Positions 23,443 to 30,687 of a DNA stretch of 31,136 nt are shown here, piece by piece; positions within the stretch are counted from its first letter, which is position 1; each line of letters starts with the position of its first letter. This DNA is from Bacillota bacterium. GTDB lineage: Bacteria; Bacillota; Clostridia; Oscillospirales; Ruminococcaceae. The position numbers and the translations under genes are program-made. Location of the stretch: positions 1 through 31,136 of the forward strand of contig JAEWXO010000075.1 in assembly GCA_023458875.1 (NCBI GenBank), given 5' to 3'. The notes under the pieces are model-generated. The model was not told the DNA's origin, searched no databases, and saw only the letters and a program-made list of their open reading frames with translations.

Positions 23443-23770
23443 GAATAAGCTTTTCAATCATAAATGCCGTTTCAAAAACAGGATATTCAGATTGAAATAC
23501 AGTAATATTCTGCTGTCGTGCCTTTTCTGCAGCCTGCTCGTCAAGCCCGGTATTTTCAGCAAGTATAATACATGCTGATTCAGTAAGTGAAGCGACGGCA
23601 AGGGTGTTTATGTTGCCCATTACTGTTACCCATGCCGCACCGGCAGGAGATTTGCTCATTGCAAGGCTGAGCAGATCACAGCAGAACACCCTTGATATAG
23701 TATTGTCATTCATATTTCCGCTGTTTATTATTTTAAAGTTAAGCTTCTCTGCAATTTTATCTGCAGTCAT
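23435..23770 (-). CDS. DRTGG-domain protein (second copy)
   Basis: 111 residues forming a single DRTGG-like regulatory domain (GNINTLAVASLTESACIILAENTGLDEQ, followed by NITVFQSEYPVFETA). Such domains occur next to CBS pairs or kinases and are thought to bind nucleotides or anions. A strong CGGAGG ribosome site and a possible promoter (23796-23823) precede it. It is paralogous to 25801-26151. Its stop overlaps the PHP gene. Confidence 0.75.
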   Translation of the reverse strand: MTADKIAEKLNFKIINSGNMNDNTISRVFCCDLLSLAMSKSPAGAAWVTVMGNINTLAVASLTESACIILAENTGLDEQAAEKARQQNITVFQSEYPVFETAFMIEKLIHE

Positions 23771-23795
23771 ATTTTTTTCCTCCGTTTGTTAAATA

Positions 23796-23823
23796 AGTAT
23801 ATGAGCCTATGCATATTTGTCAT
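23796..23823 (-). promoter_or_regulatory. Possible internal promoter before the DRTGG-PHP-HATPase genes
   Basis: On the minus strand, ATGACA at 23823-23818, a 16-nt spacer and TATACT at 23801-23796. It lies between structured element copy C and the DRTGG gene. Confidence 0.5.
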
Positions 23824-23859
23824 ATATATTTATTCACTATGTTTAAGTTATTTACCATG

Positions 23860-23932
23860 CAGGAATTTTGGTTCTCACGATTTGACCAGGCTTTGCTGCC
23901 GCGTCTTCGACCTTCTAAAATATGTGTTCCTG
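23860..23932 (-). other. Structured intergenic element, copy C (divergent)
   Basis: Reading the minus strand, CAGGAA at 23932-23927 pairs with TTCCTG at 23865-23860. The core CGAAG-ACGC-GGC-A-GCAAAGCC-TGGTC matches copies A and B with a shortened GGC/GCC loop. The element lies 27 nt after the hydrogenase-like stop and ~36 nt before the internal promoter. It is clearly more diverged than the A/B pair. Confidence 0.45.
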
Positions 23933-23959
23933 GCAACTGATAAATATTTAAATGTTTTG

Positions 23960-25237
23960 TTAATTATGCGGTGATATTGAATCTGATAAATTATAAATAT
24001 ATTCTTTAAGGAGAGGGACACAGTCTCCCTCACGCGCAAGACCTCTTGCAATATCTTCAGCGAGTGCTTTACATGTAGGTGCACCGCATGAACCACAGTC
24101 AAGTCCGGGGAATTTTGCACACAGCTCATCAATTTTTGCCATAAGTGAAATGCTTTCGGCAAAATTATTTCCAAGCTTGTAGACAGGCTCAAATTCAATC
24201 TTTTTATCAAGCATTGCCCCGTCCACTATAGTGTTTCCGATGTGATTCTTTGAAATAGGGAGGTATTTGCAGAGTTTTTTAAGCTTTGCCTGTGCAACGT
24301 ATGGATTTTCTACGCAGAGAACGCCTCCGACACAACCACCGCTGCATGCGTTAAGCTCAATAAAATCAAGATTATGAAATTTCCGGTCCTCAAGGTCCTC
24401 AAGGACGTGTATGACATTTTCTATTCCGTCTGCTGCAAGGTAGCTGTCAGTGAGAAGCCCTCCCGCTTCGCCTCCGCTGTTACCCCAGCCCACTCCTATT
24501 CTTCCCGAGATTGCAAATTCCTCAGGATTGTCTGCTGTTTCCTTCATAAGAGGCAGAAGCAGGGGATAAATATCTTTTATTGCTATAACCGCATCTACAT
24601 CTGAACTGTTACAGCCTAACGGTTCCTTACACGCTGTTACCTTTGCAGGACACGGTGAAATAAATATAATACCTATTTTTTCGCTTGGCAGTCCCGTATC
24701 AGCTATTGCTTTTTTCCTTGCTATCTGTGCTGCAAGATCAACCGGGGCAGCAAACGGAAGCAGGTGGTCGATAAGATTTGGGAAACGTACACGGATAAGC
24801 CTTACAACACTTGGGCAGGCTGTACTGATAAACGGTTTTTTTTCAGGGTGCTCGCTTACATAGTTCCTGGACATTTCCGATATCATTTCAGCAGCCGCAC
24901 TTACCTCGTAAACATCATTAAATCCCAGAAGCTTTAATGCGCTGAGAACAATATTTACATCGTCAAGATTGTTGAATTGTCCGTAAAGTGACGGAGCCGG
25001 AAGTGCAACAGTGTATTCGTAATTTTTTATAACATCAATAGGATCATATGAGGCTATTTTTGCATGGTGAGGGCATATACGGATACATTCACCGCAGTCG
25101 ATGCAGAATTCTTTAATGATTTTTGCCTTACCGTGCTGTACACGTATTGCCTGTGTAGGGCATCTTTTTATGCAGTTGATGCATCCCTTACAGAGATCAA
25201 CGTCAATATTGACTGAATGGTAGAATTCTGAACTCAT
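23960..25237 (-). CDS. HydS-like [FeFe]-hydrogenase homologue with altered H-cluster motifs
   Basis: 425 residues. Two ferredoxin-type 4Fe-4S motifs come first (C16, C19, C22, C26 and C45, C48, C51, C55), then a hydrogenase H-cluster domain, then a C-terminal FeS motif (C381, C384, C389, C406). The L1 motif TSCCP reads STACP, so the cluster cysteine is kept (C141) while the proton-relay cysteine is alanine. L2 MPC reads SPCPAK (C196), and L3 ExMxCxGGC reads ELNACSGGC (C298, C302), so both methionines are replaced. These changes are typical of sensory (HydS/group C-like) or other non-catalytic-grade enzymes (family knowledge). There is no PAS domain. Redox or hydrogen sensing coupled to the HATPase and PHP neighbours is the best inference. 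Confidence 0.85.
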   Translation of the reverse strand: MSSEFYHSVNIDVDLCKGCINCIKRCPTQAIRVQHGKAKIIKEFCIDCGECIRICPHHAKIASYDPIDVIKNYEYTVALPAPSLYGQFNNLDDVNIVLSALKLLGFNDVYEVSAAAEMISEMSRNYVSEHPEKKPFISTACPSVVRLIRVRFPNLIDHLLPFAAPVDLAAQIARKKAIADTGLPSEKIGIIFISPCPAKVTACKEPLGCNSSDVDAVIAIKDIYPLLLPLMKETADNPEEFAISGRIGVGWGNSGGEAGGLLTDSYLAADGIENVIHVLEDLEDRKFHNLDFIELNACSGGCVGGVLCVENPYVAQAKLKKLCKYLPISKNHIGNTIVDGAMLDKKIEFEPVYKLGNNFAESISLMAKIDELCAKFPGLDCGSCGAPTCKALAEDIARGLAREGDCVPLLKEYIYNLSDSISPHN

Positions 25238-25269
25238 GAAATATACCTCCCTTATTTTTATTATTATAT

Positions 25270-25295
25270 AAATCAGGTTATGTGGTTCCTGATTT
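25270..25295. repeat. Inverted repeat before the hydrogenase-like gene
   Basis: AAATCAGG/CCTGATTT (25270-25277/25288-25295) with a 10-nt spacer, in the 144-nt gap between the HATPase and hydrogenase-like genes. There is no T-run on the minus strand, so it is a candidate operator or leader hairpin. Confidence 0.4.
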
Positions 25296-25381
25296 TCAGA
25301 TGGCAGGTTGCATATTTACATCTATAATGCACATTGCCACGTTAAGAAAGGGATATGCCCTTATTTGAAATGAAACAGGTA

Positions 25382-25804
25382 TCAGAGATTTACCTGCATT
25401 GTTACGGTTGTTCCTTTGCCTAGTTCTGTCTGTACATCCATAAAGTCGCTGTATTTTTTCATATTTGGGAGTCCCATACCTGCACCGAAACCGAGTGAGC
25501 GTATATTGTCAGGTGCAGTTGAATAACCGGCCTGCATTGCAAGCTCAATATTTTCAATGCCGGGACCGTTGTCAGCAAGAACCATTGTAATTTTATCTGT
25601 TGTTATCGTAACTGAAATTGTACCGCCGTTTGCATGTATCACCATGTTGATTTCACCCTCATACATTGCAATTACGACTTTTCTGATTATTTCAGGAGCA
25701 ACGCCCATTTTTTTAAGTTTATCCTTTAAATCACTTGAAGCTTCACCTGCTCTGGTAAAATCATCATTGCATACGGTGTATTCAAGTTTTATCGCATCTG
25801 TCAA
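25382..25804 (-). CDS. Anti-sigma-factor-type HATPase (first copy)
   Basis: A 140-residue stand-alone GHKL ATPase domain. The N-box region GEINMVIHANGG, G1 box ADNGPGIENIE and G2 region GFGAGMGLPNMKKY are intact, so ATP binding is expected. The start overlaps the preceding DRTGG stop (ATGA), giving translational coupling. It is paralogous to 22260-22694. It could phosphorylate or sequester a partner in response to the hydrogenase-like sensor (inference). Confidence 0.83.
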   Translation of the reverse strand: MTDAIKLEYTVCNDDFTRAGEASSDLKDKLKKMGVAPEIIRKVVIAMYEGEINMVIHANGGTISVTITTDKITMVLADNGPGIENIELAMQAGYSTAPDNIRSLGFGAGMGLPNMKKYSDFMDVQTELGKGTTVTMQVNL

Positions 25805-26151
25805 TTTTCTTTACCTCCGCTTAATCCCTTTGAATATAGTATGCCACATGCCTCGAACATCTTTCTTGATGTGGAGAGTACCGGTATGTTTCGCTCAATT
25901 GCAAGATCTATAGTAGTACTGTCCGGAACCTTTCCTCTGACAAATACTATACATGTTATGTCCATCATTTCGGCTGTACGGATAACCTGTGGATTACACA
26001 GTCCTGTAATCAGGACGGATTGATCCTTGACAAATGCAAGTACGTCACTCATCATATCAGATCCGCATGCAGTATGAACAACATTGGACAGATACTCTTC
26101 ACAGCAGAGAACGTCAGCATCGAGAAGTTCTTTGATATCATTTACAGTCAT
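25801..26151 (-). CDS. DRTGG-domain protein (first copy)
   Basis: A 116-residue single DRTGG-like domain (SVLITGLCNPQVIRTAEMMDITCIVFVRG, then RNIPVLSTSRKMFEACGIL). An AGGAGG ribosome site lies on the minus strand at 26166-26161. It is the first gene of the hydrogenase-associated cluster, coupled to the HATPase by ATGA overlap. It probably binds a small-molecule or nucleotide signal, but no ligand is identifiable. Confidence 0.75.
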   Translation of the reverse strand: MTVNDIKELLDADVLCCEEYLSNVVHTACGSDMMSDVLAFVKDQSVLITGLCNPQVIRTAEMMDITCIVFVRGKVPDSTTIDLAIERNIPVLSTSRKMFEACGILYSKGLSGGKEN

Positions 26152-26214
26152 AAATTAAATCCTCCTAAAGATATGTGGTAAAAATTCATATATATCTATT
26201 GTAATTATGATATA

Positions 26215-26243
26215 ATTATAGCATACAGTATAAACAAAAGTAA
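26215..26243 (-). promoter_or_regulatory. Promoter of the hydrogenase-associated cluster
   Basis: On the minus strand, TTACTT at 26243-26238, a 17-nt spacer and TATAAT at 26220-26215. The -35 is weak. In the 351-nt gap from 26152 to 26502 the other content is element copy B and the palindromic SDR promoter. Confidence 0.5.
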
Positions 26244-26292
26244 AGAGCTTACGGGAAAATCGGTATAATTAACAGGGCAATGTATTGATATT

Positions 26293-26361
26293 CAGTAACA
26301 TATGTGAGCGAAGTCCAGGCAATCGCAAAGCCTTTTCGATTCATGCGAATCGAAACCCCTG
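26293..26361 (+). other. Structured intergenic element, copy B
   Basis: CAG (26293-26295) and CTG (26359-26361) close the element. The core AGCGAAGTCCAGGC (26307-26320) and CGCAAAGCC (26325-26333) matches copy A. The hairpin CGATTC-ATGC-GAATCG (26337-26352) replaces A's CGACTC/GAGTCG with a paired C-G to T-A change, which supports conserved RNA or DNA secondary structure. AATCG/CGATT (26321-26325/26337-26341) likewise replaces A's GACCG/CGGTC. Confidence 0.6.
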
Positions 26362-26409
26362 CTTTAGTAAATTAATTACATTAAAGCCTAATATTAATAA
26401 CAAATATAG

Positions 26410-26438
26410 TTGCTTTGTTTTTTCACATATGATATAAT
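26410..26438 (+). promoter_or_regulatory. Promoter of the SDR gene, embedded in a palindrome
   Basis: TTGCTT at 26410-26415, a 17-nt spacer and TATAAT at 26433-26438. The -10 box lies at the centre of the palindrome at 26418-26456, so a dimeric repressor bound there would block RNA polymerase. Confidence 0.65.
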
Positions 26439-26456
26439 ATATCATATGTGAAAAAA
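26418..26456. promoter_or_regulatory. 18-bp perfect palindrome, probable operator
   Basis: TTTTTTCACATATGATAT and its exact complement (26418-26435/26439-26456) flank a 3-nt centre, AAT. The inner CACATATGAT/ATCATATGTG half-sites are of the length bound by TetR- or MarR-type dimers. A terminator reading is possible because of the A and T tracts, but the stem is nearly free of G and C. Confidence 0.6.
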
Positions 26457-26502
26457 ATACTAATCTTGTTCTATAATTTATTACGATAAAGGTGGATTTT
26501 AC

Positions 26503-27258
26503 ATGATAGCACTAATTACCGGCGCAAGTACAGGAATAGGAAGAGACATGGCTGTTTATTTAAGCAGTCTCGGGTATGATCTTATTATTACTGCACGGAA
26601 TAAGGAAAAGCTTGTTGCTTTAAAATCAGAGCTCAGGACAAAGGTAAAGATAATTACTGCTGATTTATCTCTGCCCGAAAATGCTCTGAAGCTATACGAA
26701 AGCTGTAAAAATATAAAAATAGACCTGCTTGTAAACAATGCGGGCTTCGGAATTGTAGGGGAGTTTGACAAAACCTCCCTTGATCAGGAATGTGACCTTA
26801 TAAACCTTAATATTACTGCACTCCACATACTTACAAAGCTGTTTCTGAGGGATTTTAAAAAAAGAAACAGTGGCAGAATATTAAACGTTGCATCGTCAGC
26901 CGGATTTTTTCCGGGTCCGCTTATGGCAGCATATTATGCATCAAAAAGTTATGTAATAAGTCTTTCGGTTGCCGTTTATGAAGAGCTTAAGGAGGCTGGA
27001 AGTGATGTTTCCATAAGTATTCTTTGCCCGGGTCCTGTGCAGACAGAGTTTAATAAAAGAGCCGGTGCCGCAAACAGCTTTAAACCTGCTGACAGCAGGG
27101 AAGTTGCTGAATATGCAATTGATATGACATTAAAAAACAAGCTCTATATAGTGCCTACCTTAAAGATGAATGCAGGTATATTCGGCGCGTCACTTCTTCC
27201 GTCAAAGCTTAAAGCAAAGATAATATATAGAATACAGGACAGAAAAAAGTCTGTATAG
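26503..27258 (+). CDS. Short-chain dehydrogenase/reductase (SDR)
   Basis: 251 residues, a classical SDR. The NAD(P)-binding TGASTGIG is at 6-13, NNAGFG at 78-83, the catalytic serine near 131 in NVASSAG, and YxxxK as Y144-K148 in YYASKSY. The CPGPVQTEF loop follows. The RN pair after strand 2 (TARNKEKL) suggests a preference for NADP(H). It resembles the YqjQ/DltE branch of oxidoreductases with unknown substrate. AAAGGTGG lies 7 nt before the ATG. The palindromic promoter suggests repressor control. No regulator gene lies beside it. Confidence 0.9.
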   Translation: MIALITGASTGIGRDMAVYLSSLGYDLIITARNKEKLVALKSELRTKVKIITADLSLPENALKLYESCKNIKIDLLVNNAGFGIVGEFDKTSLDQECDLINLNITALHILTKLFLRDFKKRNSGRILNVASSAGFFPGPLMAAYYASKSYVISLSVAVYEELKEAGSDVSISILCPGPVQTEFNKRAGAANSFKPADSREVAEYAIDMTLKNKLYIVPTLKMNAGIFGASLLPSKLKAKIIYRIQDRKKSV

Positions 27259-27350
27259 TGTCAAGAGGGTACAGTGTACTTTGATAAAATTTTTTACGGA
27301 AGAGTTAAAAAAATATATATATACGCAAAAAGAAAGGAAATGTTATAATT

Positions 27351-30300
27351 ATGAGAAAACTAAAAATATTTAAAAGAATGCTGTCATTGCTCCTTGCGTC
27401 AGCAATTCTTATTTCAATGACAGCGTGTAACAACAATTCATCAAAGGATAAAAACAGTTCGTCAGTCTTCAATCTGAGTGAGGGAAAGAAAATTTCAAAT
27501 TATTATGAATCAAAGGATCTGGGTATTCCTGACGGAATCGATTATTTATCTTCGATCCAGTCTGTAAATGAAAAGCTTTATCTTTACGGAATGTCAGTTG
27601 CAGATATGAATATGGCAGAATTTTATAAGCTCGATACCAACAGCAAATCAATTGAACAGTTCAGGCTTGAAAAGTCAACATTCCCGACTGCCATATCCTA
27701 TAACGGTGGAAATTTCTACACCACTTCATTTGATGAGGAGAGCGGCGCGGTTGTATATGTTCATGGGGCTGATAAAAAATGCAAGCAGACATTAAAAATT
27801 TCTGATAATTCCGATACTGTCGTATACGGTCTTTCATCAGATGAAAAAGGAAACCTGTTTGTTCTTACGCTGTCCTCAAAGGGTATGACTTTTATATCTG
27901 AAATGATTGAATTTGACGCAGACGGTAAAGAAACAAAAAGAATTAATCTTGGAGATACATTAGGTAAGACAACAGGAGGAGTATCACTTTATCAGCTTCT
28001 TCAGAATGATAAGGAAGGTAATATCTATACTGCAAGATTAGATGTAAACATTATGACCGGCAATATTTCAAACACAGTTATTTACAAGCTTAACAGTGCT
28101 CTTGAAAAACAGTATGAGATTTCTGACCTGACGGAAATAGGTCAGCTTACGAACTTCTTTGTAAGCCCTAACGGAAATCTCATGGTTACCGGTACTGACG
28201 AATCAATGAAAACATGCTTTGTCAATGAAATTAATTCTTCCGGAGTAACCGTAAACCGTTATGAAATAGCTGGTGCAATGATTGCTTTTAACGGTACGGA
28301 TGAAAGCAATATTATTTATTATACCGATGAGGCTCTTTTCTCATATAACCTCGCAGATAAAAAGTCAACTGAGTTATATAACTTTATGTCTGATGATGCA
28401 CCGCAGGGCTTTAAAAACGGTACTATTGCCGTAGTTGTTGATGACGGAAATGTTGTTTTGTATACAGTTCCAAGTGACGCAAGTATGTACAACATGCTTG
28501 TTATGAATACGAACGGAGAAATAGAATCCACTATTCCTATCGTTACATCATTAAACGGAAATTCAAATTCAGTGTATGTTTCAGCTGATGAAAATATATA
28601 CTATGTTGAAGAGGTATATGATTTAAACAAGGATGCGGATTCTGATGATTCACAAAAGTGCAAGCTGAAGCTTCGTATTGTTGATAATCAGGGAAACAAG
28701 ATAAATGATTTTGACATTCCTGACTTTACAGGAAACGAAAGCACATATGTTTCAAACTTTGTTGTTGACTCAGAAAACAGAAGCTATTTTATAGTTGAAT
28801 CCGACTCATTCCCGGATAAATACTGCCTGTATATTATTGATTCCGAGGGAAAAGTTCTTGTCAGCAATACAGATAAGAGTATAGAAGACATAGACTCTCT
28901 TATTGTTTCAAATGACGGAAAGGTTTATGCACAATATTCGTCCAAGGATGATAAAACCGAATTTGCAGAGGTAAATCCTTCTGACAGAAAGCTTGGCTCC
29001 GCTATTGAGTTAAAAGGCGTGAATGTAAACAGCTTAACAAACCTTTATTCCGGAAACGGGGATTATAGTATTTATATTAATGACGGAACAACTTTATACG
29101 GATATAATTTTGAAACCGGAAAGTCAGAGGAGATAATAAACTGGCTTGACTCTGACTTCAGTCAGGTGTTCCGCAATATGGCAGTTGTAAGCAAGGACAG
29201 TATTGCATGTATAGGATATAATGAGAAGAGTATGGATTCTGAGGATACTGTTCTTTTGCTTAATAAAGCTGATGATGAAAAGCTTAAGCAGATAAATGAA
29301 AAGTCAGTAATAACTGCGGCAGGCTGTTCTGTAAGCAGTGATGCGGCATCCAGAATAACAGCGTTCAATAAATCAAGCGATAAATCAAGAATACAGGTTT
29401 ATGATTATGCAAAATACAATACAGAGGATAATGAAAGTCAAGGAATAAAGCAGCTTAACAATGATATAATATCGGGGAATATTCCTGATATCATACTTGT
29501 AAACAACAGCCTGAATATTGACACCTATATCAAAAAGGGAATGATTACTGATTTAGATGCTTTTCTGGAAAAGGACGATGAGATAAAGAAAGAGGATTAT
29601 CTTGAAAACATATTCGATATAGGTTCAAGGGATGGCAGACTTTATCAGATTATTCCCGGCTTTTCAGTTTCAAGCCTTGTAGGTAAAAAATCCATTGTCG
29701 GCGGAGAGAGCGGATGGAACATGTCTGAGTTCCTTGAGTTTGCGGAAAAGAATAATGGTAAGGATATTTTTTACAACAAAACAAGGGATGAGCTTCTGAG
29801 AATGTTTATAGGTGCAGGAATGTCAGAGTTTGTTGATTATTCAGCTTTAACATGTAATTTTGATAATGATGATTTTATAAAGATACTCGAATTTGTAAAA
29901 GAAAAATCCAGTGATGAAACAGACGATGAAAAGACAAATGACCAGGTGCAGAAGGAACATATTGAATATGAAAAGAGATTCTGGAATGATAAATGCCTCC
30001 TTGACTTTGTAACTGTAAAAGGCTTTACGGACTTCAATATTCTTCAGAAAGCATATATGAAAGAGGAGGTTTCATTCAAGGGAATGCCTTCAGGCGAAAA
30101 GTCTGCTGCGTCAATAGAGTTTTCAGAGAGCTTTGCAATATCTGATAAATCCAAAAACAAAGATGCTGCATGGGATTTTGTAAGGGGTTATCTGCTTGAC
30201 GATTATCAGAAGACGCTTATTGACGGAACAATAGACAGCGGATTCCCTGTAAAGCTGTCAGTACTTGATGAAATGGTTGCAAATTCGCAGAATTCACAGA

Positions 30301-30545
30301 CAAATATAATGCAGAGCTACTTTGTCGGTGACGAATCCATTCAGATAGGAGTTATTGATGATGATAATGTCGAAAAGCTTAAGACTCTTATAAAAAATAT
30401 AAAAGCCGATACAAATTATGATGAAACAATAATTGATATTATAGATGAGGAAGCAAAGGAGTTCTTTGCCGGCAATACAGAAGCATCAAAGGTCGCTGCA
30501 AATGTACAGAACAGAGTAAAGATTTATATTGACGAACAGAAATAA
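27351..30545 (+). CDS. Lipoprotein with long propeller-like region and ABC solute-binding domain
   Basis: 1064 residues, about 2.5 times a normal solute-binding protein. A lipoprotein signal ends in the lipobox ISMTAC (C26). Residues ~60-650 carry many short repeats of beta type (GNLFVLTLSSKG, GNIYTARLDV, NGNLMVTGTD, ENIYYVEEV, NRSYFIVESD), suggesting one or two beta-propellers. Residues ~660-1064 resemble family 1 extracellular solute-binding proteins (NDIISGNIPDIILVN, then IKKGMITDLDAFLEKD, and a C-terminal AWDFVRGYL). No ABC permease or ATPase genes adjoin it. It is presumably anchored on the outer face of the membrane and binds a carbohydrate or peptide ligand, or acts as a signal receptor. 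GAAAGGA precedes the ATG by about 11 nt. Confidence 0.82.
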   Translation: MRKLKIFKRMLSLLLASAILISMTACNNNSSKDKNSSSVFNLSEGKKISNYYESKDLGIPDGIDYLSSIQSVNEKLYLYGMSVADMNMAEFYKLDTNSKSIEQFRLEKSTFPTAISYNGGNFYTTSFDEESGAVVYVHGADKKCKQTLKISDNSDTVVYGLSSDEKGNLFVLTLSSKGMTFISEMIEFDADGKETKRINLGDTLGKTTGGVSLYQLLQNDKEGNIYTARLDVNIMTGNISNTVIYKLNSALEKQYEISDLTEIGQLTNFFVSPNGNLMVTGTDESMKTCFVNEINSSGVTVNRYEIAGAMIAFNGTDESNIIYYTDEALFSYNLADKKSTELYNFMSDDAPQGFKNGTIAVVVDDGNVVLYTVPSDASMYNMLVMNTNGEIESTIPIVTSLNGNSNSVYVSADENIYYVEEVYDLNKDADSDDSQKCKLKLRIVDNQGNKINDFDIPDFTGNESTYVSNFVVDSENRSYFIVESDSFPDKYCLYIIDSEGKVLVSNTDKSIEDIDSLIVSNDGKVYAQYSSKDDKTEFAEVNPSDRKLGSAIELKGVNVNSLTNLYSGNGDYSIYINDGTTLYGYNFETGKSEEIINWLDSDFSQVFRNMAVVSKDSIACIGYNEKSMDSEDTVLLLNKADDEKLKQINEKSVITAAGCSVSSDAASRITAFNKSSDKSRIQVYDYAKYNTEDNESQGIKQLNNDIISGNIPDIILVNNSLNIDTYIKKGMITDLDAFLEKDDEIKKEDYLENIFDIGSRDGRLYQIIPGFSVSSLVGKKSIVGGESGWNMSEFLEFAEKNNGKDIFYNKTRDELLRMFIGAGMSEFVDYSALTCNFDNDDFIKILEFVKEKSSDETDDEKTNDQVQKEHIEYEKRFWNDKCLLDFVTVKGFTDFNILQKAYMKEEVSFKGMPSGEKSAASIEFSESFAISDKSKNKDAAWDFVRGYLLDDYQKTLIDGTIDSGFPVKLSVLDEMVANSQNSQTNIMQSYFVGDESIQIGVIDDDNVEKLKTLIKNIKADTNYDETIIDIIDEEAKEFFAGNTEASKVAANVQNRVKIYIDEQK

Positions 30546-30565
30546 TAAGTACTGAAATTTAAAAA

Positions 30566-30618
30566 ACAGAGAGGCTTACAGGCGATATATTATCACCTGT
30601 AAGCCTCTGTTGTGTTTG
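30566..30618 (+). terminator. Terminator after the solute-binding lipoprotein
   Basis: AGAGGCTTACAGG/CCTGTAAGCCTCT (30570-30582/30596-30608), extended by AACAG/CTGTT around a 2-nt bulge. The following sequence is only moderately T-rich (TTGTGTTT). Confidence 0.7.
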
Positions 30619-30633
30619 GATTAAGACATAAAG

Positions 30634-30669
30634 AGTGCCGTCAGAGAAAATCTCCGGCGGCACTTTTTT
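30634..30669. terminator. Second terminator between convergent genes
   Basis: AGTGCCGTC-GAGA/TCTC-GGCGGCACT (30634-30647/30651-30664) with one mismatch and one T-G pair, followed by T6 on the plus strand. It backs up the previous terminator and may also serve the minus-strand dockerin gene. Confidence 0.8.
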
Positions 30670-30687
30670 AGTTTAATTAACTTGAAA

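Noticed and set aside
23771..23959. A missed small gene between the hydrogenase-like and DRTGG genes
   Set aside because: The open frames here have no ribosome sites or protein-like composition; the region is better explained by structured element copy C and a promoter.
27258..27350. A terminator between the SDR and solute-binding genes (GTACAGTGTAC followed by ATTTTTT)
   Set aside because: The stem is too short, with a one-base centre, to form a stable hairpin; co-transcription cannot be ruled out.
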